Below, piece by piece: positions 12,051-23,235 of a stretch of 64,000 bases of DNA (the first letter of the stretch is position 1; each line of letters begins with the position of its first letter). The stretch is from the NCBI RefSeq assembly GCF_041146395.1, contig NC_090984.1, positions 83,153,114 to 83,217,113 of the forward strand, written 5' to 3'. The position numbers were made by a program, and so were the translations under genes. The notes beneath the pieces are model-generated. The model had not been told where the DNA came from and ran no database searches. It was given only the letters and a program-made list of their open reading frames with translations. The DNA comes from Eulemur rufifrons (lineage: Eukaryota; Chordata; Mammalia; Primates; Lemuridae).

Positions 12051-12595
12051 ATGGAAATTGGAAAATTAAACACTCAAAATTTCTCGAATTCTTTGAACAT
12101 ATTTATTAAATCCAAAATCTAGGTTATCTGGACGTCAGTTTTTAATTACTTCCTTTTTTTTAACACTTTGGTTGACTTTTTGTTACTACCTTTATGAAAG
12201 GGGGGCTTCCTGGTGATGCTAGCATCAGCATTTAGTTAAGCAATGCCACTACGGAATGGCAATAATCTAATGTCAAAGGAGTTGCTTGAAGTGGGGCAGG
12301 GTATCATCTCAATAGAAATGGTGCATAATATGTGAGGATTTCCAGTCTTTAGATAAAAATGATAGTTGCAAAACCCTTGTGAAAAACATAAGGATAGGAT
12401 CTCCATTCTTCCTAATTGCCTCAAACAACTGGCAAGACCTTCCCACTCATTAAAGAGTAGAAGGAGAAGAGAATTTAAATCATTAGCCTTCCACCAAGTA
12501 GAAAAGACTGTGCCCTCCAATGATAATTTTTTCCTAAACAAAAATCATTCTCCTTGTACTTTCTAATATAAAGGTAATACATAAATTTATAGAAA
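12051..12595. other. No gene or named repeat seen
   Basis: No supported feature. Confidence 0.5.
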
Positions 12596-12599
12596 AATT

Positions 12600-13235
12600 A
12601 ACCAAAACAGGGATAAAGAAGAAAGTATTACCCAGAGAAATTACCACTAATATTTTGTTGAACATCTTTATAAATGCTACTTTATGCAAATAGTTATGCA
12701 TATAATTTTATATTAACGGCATAGTATATATTTTAACCTAGTATGTGGTAAAGATCATTATCAATATAGACATAAACCCCTTTTAGTGACTGTATATTCC
12801 ATTGCATAGCTATACCATAATTTCTTAAACCAATCCCTTATAGAAGGACATTTATGTCTAGATTTGTGCAATAGTGAACATTTCTGTGTGTGTCTGTGTG
12901 TATGTGTGTGTGTCTGGCTGTACACACATCTACACAAGTACATAGTTGTGTACTTGTCAGATTATGTCTCCTTGGGGCAGTACATTACTATAACATTATT
13001 TCTGGGCTGAAGCATATTCAAAATTTTTAATAGTAAATAAAAATTTCCCACCAGGAAATTTTCCCACCCACTCACATTATCAGCAATATTGAGCCCATTT
13101 CTCTATATTCTTGATCATACTGGGCATGTGCAATTTTTCCAAACTTTACCAATCTGTCAGACAAAAAGTAACATTTAAATTTTGTTGAGTGATTTTGTTC
13201 TAGTGCTGAGGATGAGTATCTTGCTTGCTTGTTTT
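12600..13235 (-). mobile_element. L1M/L1ME 3' region, antisense, with imperfect TG repeat
   Basis: 'gtatattccattgcatagct' and 'tatagaaggacatttatgtc' are reversed L1 3' UTR landmarks. An imperfect (TG)n tract lies at about 12884-12915. Confidence 0.65.
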
Positions 13236-13319
13236 CAACGGGCAGTATGTGCAATATATAGGGGCCTAGAATATAAATAAGATGGTGTAGCTACCATACT
13301 CCTAGACATATTTATTGCA

Positions 13320-13435
13320 CTAATTCTGTGTCCTTGGGTTTGCCACTTAACTTTTCAATGCCTCAATTTCTTCACATGCAAATGAAGGATTTGGAAGAAC
13401 AGGTGTTCTTGAACTTCTTTTCCAGCTGTAAGGAG
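13320..13435 (+). mobile_element. MIR SINE fragment, diverged
   Basis: 'tgtgtccttgggtttgccac' then 'gcctcaatttcttcacatgc' matches the MIR core. Confidence 0.65.
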
Positions 13436-13579
13436 GGGAGTGGGGGGATGCACCATGCAGATCTGTAGGAGACACTGTTGGTTGACTAGCTCAACAACCA
13501 TTCCCAGCCCCTTCTCCCTTGCCTGCCTCTACTCTAAAAGAGGCTGGAAAAGCTCAATGCCCCCTTTGGCAGCCTCCTT

Positions 13580-14350
13580 TGGAGTTAAGGGTTGGCAATG
13601 TTACCAAATTCTGGCTAATAAGACATGAAGGGAAGTCTATTGGGGTGCTTCTGGAAAGTCTTTTGTTTTCCTGATGAAAGAAACAGGTACAAGAGAGAGC
13701 AAGCTCACTGGTACTCTCTCTCCCTCAACCCTGGCTTCAGTGCAGACTTAAGGCCTGGCCCCGTGGGGCAGTGTGGTGGCTTTGTATTGCATTGACCCAG
13801 CTAAGCAGGATCTGTTGTCCAGAATCCTCACATAGTTCCAGCTTAGGGTTGGCCATAAGAGAAATGTTGCATGCGATCTAGGAGGCAGCAGCCATGGTTT
13901 CTATGCTCAGAAGGACAATGGAAGGCTCCAGGCACACTGGCAGCTCTCACACCTTGCCACTGACCTGCAGGCTCACCTTGCTGGCATGGGGCAGCACCCA
14001 GACTTGCAAGCTCCACCAGCTCCCACCAGATCTCCTCCTTCAGTTTCTTCAAGTCCTAAGCCAAGTGTATCTGTAGCTTCATAAAAGGTGCCAGCTTCTT
14101 CTGCAGGACACCTTGAAGTCGGAGGTAGTGAGAGATACATGCAGATCCAGTTTGTCCTCAAGAACTTTGGCCATTCATGAATACCAGTTTGTCCTCAAAA
14201 GTTCCAGTCTGTTCTTTCTCTCATCCACATCCAGCTTTCTACCCTGTCTGCCATTCTGGCTGACCTACAGTGACTTCAGGCTCAACATTAAAACCAAAGA
14301 AAACAAACAGCCTTGCATGGACTCCTCGACCAGCTCCCACATTGTATAGA
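13580..14350. repeat. Unclassified repeat-like block, possibly LTR-derived
   Basis: 'ctggctaataagacatgaag' followed by 'gaagtctattggggtgcttc' recalls an old mammalian interspersed repeat, but I cannot name it. A partial internal duplication of 'ccagtttgtcctcaa' occurs near 14147 and 14184. Overlapping frames on both strands have no protein content. Confidence 0.35.
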
Positions 14351-14358
14351 GTCTAAGG

Positions 14359-14571
14359 CAGCACTGTCTGGTAGAACTTCTGTGACGGTGGAAGTGCTTT
14401 ATATATGAGCTGCACAATATGACAGCCACTAGTCATAGGTAGCTATTGAGCATTTGAAATATACTTAGTCAATAGATAAACTAAATTTTTATTCTTATTT
14501 AATGTTAATTAATTTAAATTTAAATGTAAATAGCCAGATGTGGCTAGTGGCTACCATAGCAGATGATGCAG
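14359..14571. mobile_element. Non-autonomous hAT-type DNA transposon
   Basis: It begins 'cagcactgtctggtagaac' and ends '...ctagtggctaccatagcag' through 'gatgcag', in the layout of a common Charlie-related MER element. Target duplications are not clear. Confidence 0.65.
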
Positions 14572-15194
14572 ACCTGGTGCCTAATAATAAATTCCACATT
14601 CTTTATCATCCATCATGGCTCTGTTTCTCTGGCTGAATCCTGACTGATGCAGGCAGCAGCTGGTAACTGCTTGGGGAAGAGCATGGAGACGCAAAGCCAA
14701 CATTCTGAAAGACAGAACGAGCCTGAGTCCTGGTGGCCCCCCGCAACCTGCAACCTCCAAACTTCTTATGTGAGAAAAAAATAGACCCCTTGTGGGCAGT
14801 GGACTATCACTGTGTCCTTCAATAAATTCTCTCTCTTTGAAGTGGCTCTGTTTCTTGTAATGAAGTGATATAAACCTTCTCTGGAAAACCACAGGACACA
14901 GATGTTCTCAGAACTCAATTTAGAAAAAAAAGAACGTAATTACATTGCATAGGAATCATAAAATACAGATTTAAATTAGCCTTTTGAAAGAGACAAATAA
15001 CATAAATAGAACTATGAACATAAATAGAACTATGAACAAGAACTCCCCAAGAAGTTCTCTTTCCCTTCACATTTCTCTTTGCCTTCTCTTGAAGAATGAC
15101 CTACAGTAAGTAACCTGACCTGTCTTCCACAGTCCTTCTTTGAGTTTGTGGATACTTAAATGAAAACCATGAACTTTAGATGTTAAGAAGTATA
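14572..15194. other. No gene seen; contains an 18-bp tandem duplication
   Basis: 'cataaatagaactatgaa' occurs twice in tandem, perfectly, at 15001-15018 and 15019-15036. The frame at 14581-14892 (-) has no recognisable content. Confidence 0.6.
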
Positions 15195-15995
15195 TGTTAG
15201 TCAGGGTTCTCCAGAGAAACAATGGATATATATAAAGATACTTATTATAAAGTATTGACTTGCACAATTATGGAGGCTGCGAGGTAAAGTTGGTGATGCA
15301 GTTCGAAGGCCTGAGAGCTGAAGAGCCAGGATGCAGATTCCAATCCGGTCTGAAGGCCTGAACACCAGGAATGCCAAGGGCAGGAGAGGATCATGTCCCA
15401 GCTCAAGCAGTGAGACAGGGAGCAAATTCAACCTTCCTCTGAGTTCTTTTTTTTTTTTTTTTTTTTTTGAGACAGAGTCTCACTTTGTTGCCCAGGCTAG
15501 AGTGCCGTGGCGTCAGCCTAGCTCACAGAAACCTCAAACTCCTGGGCTCAAGCAATCCAACTGCCTCAGCCTCCCGGGTAGCTGGGACTACAGGCATGCG
15601 TCACCATGCCCGGCTAATTTTTTCTATATATATTATTTTTAGTTGTCCATATAATTTCTTTCTATTTTTAGTAGAGACGGGGGTCTAGACGCTCTTGCTC
15701 AGGCTGGTCTGGAACTCCTGAGCTCAAACAATCCACCCGCCTTGGCCTCCCAGAGTGCTAGGATTACAGGCATGAGCCACCGCGCCCAGCCTCCTCTGAC
15801 TTCTTAGTTCTATGCAGGCCCCTAATAGATTGGATGAAGCCCACCAACACTGAGGAAGGCCATCTGCTTTACTCAGGCCACCCACTCAAATCGCTTCCAG
15901 AAACACCATCACAGACATGCCCAGAGACAATGCTGAACCAGCTCTCTGGGCATCCCATGGCCCTGTCAAGCTGACATATAAAATTATCCATCACA
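15195..15995 (-). mobile_element. MLT2-type ERVL LTR, antisense, interrupted by an Alu
   Basis: On the - strand it opens TGTGATGG and reads through the MLT2 landmark 'gtcagcttgacaggg'. Its other end on the + strand is 'tgttagtcagggttctccag'. LTR termini TG...CA are present. The Alu at 15447-15791 was inserted later, with target duplications. No internal viral genes. Confidence 0.75.
15447..15791 (-). mobile_element. Full-length strepsirrhine-type Alu, antisense
   Basis: Dimeric Alu in reverse, with its A-tail as the T run 15447-15468. Flanked by 'tcctctgagttc' (15435-15446) and 'tcctctgacttc' (15792-15803) as target duplications with one mismatch. Contains the strepsirrhine signature on the reverse strand and the longer A-rich linker seen in these Alus. 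The short frames at 15331-15688 are Alu-derived. Confidence 0.95.
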
Positions 15996-16096
15996 CGGCT
16001 TTCCCCAAATACGATCCCACAAACAGGAACTAAAACATTAGCAAAGCTCCATGACTCAATTCTAGAATTGAGAGTGTTAGTCTGTTTTCTGTTAAG

Positions 16097-16147
16097 AAAT
16101 TCTAGTCTCTATGCAAACTGAAGATGTTTGCATAGACACTAAAATTA
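16097..16147. repeat. 22-bp near-perfect inverted repeat, 7-base loop
   Basis: Arms 16097-16118 and 16126-16147 pair with two mismatches around the loop 'tgaagat'. The inner 11 bp ('tctatgcaaac') pair perfectly. Confidence 0.85.
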
Positions 16148-16322
16148 GAAATGGGAAGCAGCAGCTTCAAACTACAAAATTGGGGGAACTGACAAACAAG
16201 ATAAGACAAGACTTGGACTTATAGGAACAAATCTGATGGTCCAGCTGAGGAACTAGGGATGGCAAACTAATCAATCCTTCCAGTCAGACACGTGGCAATA
16301 TGGAACACAGAACTGTTAAACT

Positions 16323-16323
<1 letters not shown>

Positions 16324-16355
<32 letters not shown>
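16324..16355. repeat. (CA)n microsatellite
   Basis: About 15 CA dinucleotides followed by 'tgcacac'. Confidence 0.95.
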
Positions 16356-16357
<2 letters not shown>

Positions 16358-18229
16358 CACACTCCTCTATCCAAACGCTGAAAACAAAAGGAGCAATTTG
16401 AATGCTTGGTAACAAGTAAAGCTGAGGCACACAGTAATTGACAGGATACTGGCCCCCAAGATTTTTAGGCCCAGGTCCCCCACTCTGGTCTTCCTCTTAT
16501 CACATACCTCACTACAGGTGAGGCATCTTAAAGGGCCAGGGAGGCACTACTCACCCAGACCCCACGCCCTTCCATTCTAGACCACCTTCCAGGTACCTGA
16601 GATCATGGAATTCCCTGCTCAAATGTTGGTGCAGAGCTCACTTCCGGGGCTTGACACAGGCATCTTCCCCAGGTCCAGCCATCCAAGGGTCAACTGCATG
16701 CTTGGAGTACATATCCCCAGGCCCAAGGGGTTGTTTTTTGGAGAGAGCTTGGTCATCAAGGACTATGTTGTCCACATACTTCTGTGCAAGTCTCCTTGTA
16801 GAGTCAGGGGTGGAGGTTAGAAAGAGAAAGGGGGAGAGGTCTGAGGGGAGGAGCTCCAATTGCACTCTTGCTCTGGTACTTACAAAAAGCAGGGGCAGGC
16901 CTGCCACCAGGTACCCATCCCAAGGAAAGCTACAGATAAATATATAGGAAAGGTTCATTAGTAGGTTTTTGTCATGAGGGGCCTTATGAAAACAGAAAAG
17001 ATATTCCAAAACATTTGGAAATCAAGCACTGAAAATTCAGTGAATCAAAAAATCCCTTAGTTAATATTAAAACTGGAGTGCAGAATCAAGCTGTACACCA
17101 GACCCATGGTGTTTTCCTGCTGATAAACACTTGATTTATATAAGATTTCCCCTTTGCTTGGGGTGAGATGGGGGAAGGGTGGGTGGTGGAGTAATGGGAG
17201 ATGGTCACAAGGTTGGTGATAAGGTGTTCAGACCTGCAGTCTGAAAGAAAAACTCTAGGAGGTAAGATAGATCCCCTCCATGCCACACAAAGTTTAGGGA
17301 TTGAGGTAGTGGCTGCTGATATGTGAAAATGGGCCTGCAGGCTTTGCAAGTGACTCAATAAATTTTGCTTGCCCTGTTGGGAACCCCCTCCACATTCCAA
17401 TCCCCAGGCCAGAATCAAGGTGAGCTAAAATATTCCGGGAGAAGAAGCAGGCAGTCTTTCCTTCACCAACACAACTTTCTTTCTTGCCCGTTTCCTATGC
17501 ATCCTTCCACTTCCCAGGCCACGTCCCTTCCCCAAGTAAATATGACCTTTCTTGTAGAACACAGTTACCCATGTTGTCTGTCAAACTGGATATTTTGTTG
17601 TTGTTGTTTTAAATATCAGCTCATTTTCACGACTCTGCAATTATGACAATATGTAGTGTGCAACCATTATTGTCAGTTCCAGTCTGGGGCTGGCCACTTA
17701 GCACTTTACCAGGAACGGATCTTTCCTGACAAGCCCTCCCTGGTTAACTGACCGTGGAAAGATTAACTGCTAGACAACACATGAACGTTTTCTTTCAAGA
17801 CTGAGCTTGAGTAGAGAACAATGATGTACAGCAGTTTTCAAGCTGTGTCTACAAACACAATTCTACACAATTACAAGGAACATTTCTTTTTTTTTTTTTT
17901 AATGGTTGCTTAAACCAGTGGTTATCCGTTATGCTGTTGACATAGGAAAAGGCGAAATGCTAGCAACCAAATCAAGGCAGCAGTGCAACAGGGAGCTCAG
18001 TGGCGTGGGCTGGGTGGTTTGGTTCCTTGGATGGGCAGGGTGCTTTTCATTTCCTCCCAATTTCTGTCCCTCCCTCTTAATGTATCTTCCCAGGAATGGT
18101 AAAACAAAGCAAAACATATTGGTCTTACTTCAAGCTGTCGTTGGTGTCTGTTGTTCCCTTGTTCTGCACATTACACGAGACTGGGTTGTCCTAACTTCTC
18201 TATTTGGTGAGATGCGTCGCTTTGCCTGT
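16356..18229. other. PTGER2 5' flank, no gene seen
   Basis: Unique DNA with an A/T run at 17887-17901. The frames at 16638-17009 (-), 17086-17418 (-) and 17365-17646 (+) overlap others in different phases and show no domain. Upstream regulatory elements may be present but none can be named. Confidence 0.5.
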
Positions 18230-18372
18230 TGGCCCGGCTTTCTGAGCATTCTGCGTAGACCCCGCAAGTGCCCCTGCACTCCCTCCCAGCCCTCTGTTGG
18301 GGCTAAACGCTTCCTAGCCCAAGTCAGACGGCCGTGCTGCTTCGAGCACCGGACGCCTGAGGAGGGAGGAAC

Positions 18373-18430
18373 GCAGCTCCCGCTGGCCAAGGGCAGCTCC
18401 CGCTGGCCAAGGGCAGTTCCCGCTCACCAG
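18373..18430. repeat. 20-bp tandem repeat, about 2.9 copies, in the PTGER2 upstream CpG island
   Basis: The unit 'gcagctcccgctggccaagg' occurs at 18373-18392 and identically at 18393-18412, followed by a diverged 18-base copy at 18413-18430. It lies about 490 bases upstream of the start codon, within the probable promoter. Confidence 0.9.
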
Positions 18431-18709
18431 CCGCCCGCGCGCGCTTGCCCAGCGCCGCGCCGGGCCGGTGCTCGGACCCCCTTCTCGCCCTCTCCCCGCC
18501 GGCGCGCCCCAGGGACTCACAGCGTCCCCGCGAGTGTGACGCGTCCAGCCTCCCCGGCAGCTCGCGGGCGCTCACGCTTGCGGGACCAGGACACCACCCC
18601 TGGGCCCGCCCCCGGACGGCGCGGGGGGCGGAGGCGACGGCGGCTCCCTTCGCGCTGCCTCCAGCCCTGTCCGGCAAGGGTCGGCGCGGGAGCCTCGAGA
18701 GCCGCCCGG

Positions 18710-19006
18710 ATGCAGCAGCCGAGCGGCCACTTGGCGCGCGGCAGGAGATCCGGGGCGAGTTTGCCCTCGGCGCGCGCTGGGGGCCGGAAGGGGGTTCCTC
18801 ATTTCTGTCCCTCCCCTTTTCCCTCGGAGTCTCAGAGCTCTCCCGCTCTCAGACCCTCCTCCTCCCAGGTATCCGCCGGGAAAGGAGAGCGCATCTCTCC
18901 TCCAGGCACCCCACCATGGGCAATGCCTCCAATGACTCCCTGCCCGAGGACTGCGAGACTCGACAGCGGCTCCTCTCGGGCGAAAGCCCAGCCATCAGTT
19001 CCGTAA
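18710..19006 (+). other. Upstream ORF overlapping the PTGER2 start out of frame
   Basis: An ATG at 18710 opens a 98-codon frame that runs past the receptor ATG at 18916 in a different frame and stops at 19004-19006. Its Kozak context is weak (C at -3). It matters only if transcription starts upstream of 18710. If so it could lower EP2 translation. The encoded peptide is low-complexity and resembles nothing known to me, so I treat it as a possible regulatory uORF. Confidence 0.4.
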
Positions 19007-19758
19007 TGTTCGCGGCCGGGGTGCTGGGGAACCTCATCGCACTGGCGCTGCTGGCGCGTCGCTGGCGGGGGGGCGCGGGGCGCAGCGGCGGCCGCAGGAA
19101 CTCCCTCTCCTTGTTCCACGTACTGGTGACCGAGCTGGTGTTCACCGACCTGCTCGGGACCTGCCTCATCAGCCCCGTGGTGCTGGCTTCGTACGCGCGG
19201 AACCAGACCCTGGTGGCACTGGCGCCCGAGAGACGCGCGTGCACCTACTTCGCTTTTGCCATGACCTTTTTCAGCCTGGCCACGATGCTCATGCTCTTCG
19301 CCATGGCCCTGGAGCGCTACCTATCCATTGGGCACCCCTACTTCTATCAGCGCCGCGTCACGCGCCGAGGGGGCCTGGCCGTGCTGCCCGCCATCTATGC
19401 CGTCTCCCTGCTCTTTTGCTCCCTGCCGCTACTGGACTACGGGCAGTACGTCCAGTACTGCCCCGGGACGTGGTGCTTCATCCGGCACGGGAGGACCGCT
19501 TATCCGCAGCTTTATGCCACCGTGCTGCTGCTCCTCATCGTCGCGGTGCTCGCCTGCAACTTCAGCGTCATCCTCAACCTCATCCGCATGCACCGCCGAG
19601 GCAGGAGAAGCCGCTGTGGACCCTCCTCGGGCAACAGCTGGAGCGGTTCCGGGCCCCGCAGGAGAGGGGAAAGGGTGTCCATGGCAGAGGAGACGGACCA
19701 CCTCATTCTCCTGGCCATTATGACCATCACCTTCGCCATCTGCTCCTTGCCTTTCACA
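18916..19758 (+). CDS. PTGER2: Prostaglandin E2 receptor EP2, coding exon 1 (residues 1-281)
   Basis: This exon encodes most of a class A GPCR that binds prostaglandin E2 at the plasma membrane and couples through Gs to raise cAMP (family knowledge). The start is the ATG at 18916 in a strong Kozak context (CCACCATGG), giving the EP2 N-terminus 'MGNASNDS'. The exon holds TM1 (about 26-50), TM2 (63-94), TM3 (108-137), TM4 (152-176), TM5 (194-223) and TM6 (259-284, finished by exon 2). Visible motifs are ERY at 133-135 in place of DRY, the prostanoid-receptor second-loop motif 'PGTWCF' (183-188), and cysteines C109 and C187 for the conserved disulfide. N-glycosylation sequons are N3, N6 and N96. 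The exon ends after Thr281 in '...SLPFT' at a GTAAGT donor, phase 0. The third intracellular loop (about 228-250, Ser/Gly/Arg-rich) is the part least like the human protein. Join with 30492-30734 for the complete CDS. Confidence 0.98.
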
Positions 19759-21839
19759 GTAAGTCACTCACTTCGTTTTCCCAGCCCAGCTCTGTGCAGC
19801 CTTCTCATACTCTCTCCTCTCACCCCCGACCCTTTCCACCGCCGTACAAACCTTTGCAGCTTGTAAAAATATACCCTAATTTGTAAAGATCTGTAGTCTT
19901 CCTCTCTCGCTTCTCAACCTTTATCCCACTTTCTCCCTCCCCCATCCTGTCCTACGGGCGTTGCTATCACTGACCCTCAGGAAGGGAGCCTTGGGCCTGA
20001 GCTGAGCCAGCCCAGCCCCTCATCCTGGCCTTAAGACATTGTCCGTTTCTCACCTTTGGCAAGCCTGGCTTAGTAATTGAGGAGAAGGCAGCCCCTCCCA
20101 CCGTAGGATGGTCGTCACTGTTACAGCCTGACTACCTTGAGCTGCAGTTTGCCGCCCTGTACCTCCCACCTGTTGGTGCTAGTTCTCCAAGCTTTGCCTT
20201 CTGTTTCTGCCAGGGCAGAATGTAGTACCCAACCCATAGCATTCTAGCTTCCATTGGAAATGGTCCCAGATGAGAAGCATGCCTGTTGCAGAAGTTCAGA
20301 ACTTTCATTATTTGTCCTAAAAGTTCAACAACCATCTAGTTTACAGGTTTCCCAATTTATATATTTGATTGTAACTCTTTGTTGCCATGAAAATTTATAG
20401 TAGGTCCATAATGATAATCAGAGGAAAAGACAGGTGCTTGCAGGAACCCCTTGCTAAGCTTTTGAGATCCCTCCAGAGAAGGCATTTGTAACCTCTTACA
20501 AAATATCCTCTTAATGTCACTGTCAGAAATATCTACAGGTGCTTTTCAGCACATAGTCATGCACTTTATGAGCACAAAGACACATGCAGGAATGGCTGAT
20601 CCATCTCCGGAATGGAGAGTGGGGCTGTCTGGGGACCTGAAGGACAGGAGCCCAGGTTCTGGCATAAGGGCTGCCCTGGTTTGGGGCAACTTCAACAGTT
20701 ACTTCTATGATGCTGTGAATTCAAGCCCCTTATAGTGTAATGTTTTAGCAGGTCTTGGAAAATGTCTGAGAATGTGCTGGCTCTTACAGTAGGCTAGTAA
20801 TTGGGAATGTGAGAGTGTAGCAACTCCACCTCCTAATCTTCAGAAGAACAAGGCTGACCCTGCAGGGTCGAAGCAGTTAACAGTAGCAGTTTTACCTGCC
20901 ATAATCTTGGAGAAAAGAAACAGATGGACAGTGCCTAATATTAGTGGGTCTGACCTGTAGAAGCTGGAGAGGAAGTGACTCTCTCCTATCTCCTGCTCCT
21001 GATTATCTTCATCCGCTCATCCTTAGGGATGGGAAAGGACACAAGGCCCCAAGAGCCTGGATTTGATTCCCTCCTCCCCACCCCAATTAACCCCCTTTCT
21101 TAGCTATGTTCTCTTCTCTCTGGTCCTTACCCTTTTACCACATCGTCTGTCAGGGCAGTAGCTGTTCTGAATTACTACACTTTGGAGTATGTCAAAGGCC
21201 AAAGACATCCTCTTATAAAATGGAGTAGAACTGTGAAAGGCTGCCTGTCCCATTCCACCCTGAGCAGCGGAGTCTGTGCAACAGAAATGCTGTGATGTAG
21301 AAACCAACGAGACTTCTACACTTTTGTTTTATTTATCGGTGGAAGCTTTCAGTTATGTTAGGGGCAAAATCAGCTTTTGGAGGTCAAGACTAGGATGTAG
21401 AGCATATATCTATGAAAGAAAGCATTTCAGTGTCCACTAAACAACTTAGAATTCAACTTGGGCAGGGGCAGGAACCATTCCTAAATTAGGGAGTGCCTAA
21501 TTAGGGTGGTGGGAATTAGGATGTTAGTTCTTGGAGTTTTATCTGTCATTTGTGAGCATATACAAAATAATATCCTCCACCTCCAGCTACTTAAATCACT
21601 TGGGAGTGGTCTCAGGGGTGATCACACACTTGTGAAACGGGTTGTTATTCCCTTTTCTCAGCCATTTACACAGGCAAGCAAGAAGAAAAATGTTCTCCCC
21701 TTTGACCATGACTGACCCACTGCATAAACTGTATTTTTTAAAATAAAGGCAGTGATTTCCAACAGATTTCCCCTATTTTCATGTAAATTTACCTTTTGTC
21801 ATGAGAATTCCATCATTGTCACTGTTGCTTTTTAAATCT

Positions 21840-21885
21840 GGGGGTGTGTGTGTGTATGTGTGTGTGTACATACACATATATATAA
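21840..21885. repeat. (GT)n/(AT)n compound microsatellite
   Basis: 'gtgtgtgtgtatgtgtgtgt' followed by 'acatacacatatatata'; intronic. Confidence 0.9.
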
Positions 21886-22682
21886 TTCTTTTCATTCCCT
21901 CATTTAATATTAGGCTATGGGCAGCTCCAGAGTTGCCAGATGGAAGGAGATTAGAGATAGAAGTCTGGTTAGAAGGGGTGAGGGAGTAGAAGGTCTGCTT
22001 TGAAGTTGTATTTTTATTTCGATTTCCTGTTTGTGGCTGGGGAGGGAGGGCAGATTATGGTTATGAAGGGGCTTGAGTCACCCCATAGCATTGACACTAT
22101 CAGCAAATATTTTCTAGGTTTGTTTCTGCATATATTCATGGCAATGATTCCCAAAGAGCAGGAGAAAATCCTAGTATGAACATAATAGGAAAGCTAGCCA
22201 CACTGATTTCTTGCCTGGGGATTACCATGACACCATATCCAGATGAATTATAGGTAACCCACTAGGCACAAAACAGAATTAAAGTATCAAGTCATCTCTT
22301 AATCAGGAAATTTACATTGACTCATTTTATTTTGTCAATAAATCATTGGTAATAATGGTTGGTATCTTTCATTTACATAGCACTTTAAATTTTATGAAGT
22401 GCTGCACTATCCCGATTTAAGTAATTTCTTAAGGGGCTTGTCTGACAATTCAAAACCAATGGGTACTGTTTGGTTCATACATTCTGCTATTTCAGAATGC
22501 TTGGCATGTGCCCTGGTATATGTCGGGGGTGCTTTTTCACCCCAAGTCCTTTTAGTCTACTTGGCCCACAATAAAATTGTGTCAAAAGTGACCTACACCC
22601 ATCTCACATCCTAACAGGGGGCTTTGTTAGACAAGGCAAAGGCTTATGATGTTGCCTTCAGAAATACTCCTATTTCTCTTAA

Positions 22683-23235
22683 CAGAGTGCATAGAGTCCA
22701 ATATAAATGCAATGTGAGCCACAAATGCAAGCCACACATAGAATTTTATTTTATTTTTTTGATAGAAAGGCAACTTTAATAGAAATACTTGTACCTTTAT
22801 ACTTTTACACAGTTGAACAACATAAAGCAATAGCATCATCTTTCTAATATTTCCTGTAGAATAAATCAATAAGATAATAGTTGATAATCCCATACCTCTA
22901 TAGCTTTGATGAACAGTAATAATATTGTAAAGTTACTACATGAAAAGACCCTAGTCCAAACCTAGATTTCAAATCAGAAGTTGTTACAAATCGTGTCAGT
23001 GTAGAGCCAGATGGATAATTTATGGGAAGAAAAAAACATCTTTATAGCATTAATACGTTTCCACACATAGAATTTTAAATTTTCTAGTAGCCACATAACA
23101 AAAAGTAAAAGGAAACTGATAAAATTAATTGAATTATATATTTTATTTAACTGAGTATATCCAAAATATTATCAATTCAGATGTTATCCATGTAAAATAA
23201 TTATTGAGATATCCCAACTAATTTTTTGTTTGTGT
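22683..23235. mobile_element. hAT-related MER-type fragment split by a retrocopy
   Basis: Left part 22683-22748 and right part 23061-23235 join cleanly when the insert and one target copy are removed. The joined sequence reads like a common mammalian element ('gaattttaaattttctagta'). Confidence 0.6.
22749..23060 (-). pseudogene. 5'-truncated processed retrocopy of an unidentified mRNA 3' end
   Basis: A 312-base insert lies between perfect 17-bp direct repeats 'ccacacatagaatttta' (22732-22748 and 23061-23077). On the - strand it ends with an A-rich tail (reverse of the T-rich stretch 22749-22760), and an ATTAAA polyadenylation signal (reverse of 22775-22780) lies 14 bases before the tail. The rebuilt insertion site reads TTT/AAAA on the - strand, as preferred by the L1 endonuclease. 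The source mRNA is not recognised and no coding sequence is evident. The frame at 22627-22893 (-) overlaps it and is unlikely to be coding. Confidence 0.85.

Larger units (their letters stand above)
18230..19760. promoter_or_regulatory. PTGER2: CpG island covering PTGER2 promoter, 5' UTR and exon 1
   Basis: GC content and CpG frequency rise sharply near 18230 and fall after the exon 1 donor at 19759, against an AT-rich background on both sides. GC boxes suited to Sp1-family factors are visible around 18603-18640, for example 'cccgcccccgg' and 'ggggggcggagg'. I see no convincing TATA box close to the start codon. The transcription start is not determined here and probably lies within about 100-300 bases upstream of 18916. 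Confidence 0.85.

Noticed and set aside
18445..18915. In-frame N-terminal extension of EP2
   Set aside because: The frame is open upstream but begins with TTG and has no in-frame ATG before 18916. The Kozak-perfect ATG gives the known EP2 N-terminus.
17906..19006. 366-codon + strand open frame upstream of and overlapping PTGER2
   Set aside because: It is long only because CpG-island sequence has few stops. It is Arg/Pro/Ser low-complexity, overlaps the EP2 start in another frame and has no domain. Only its last ATG (18710) is kept, as a possible uORF.
19239..19886. 215-codon frame inside exon 1
   Set aside because: Out-of-frame shadow of PTGER2 exon 1, compositionally biased by its GC-rich codons.
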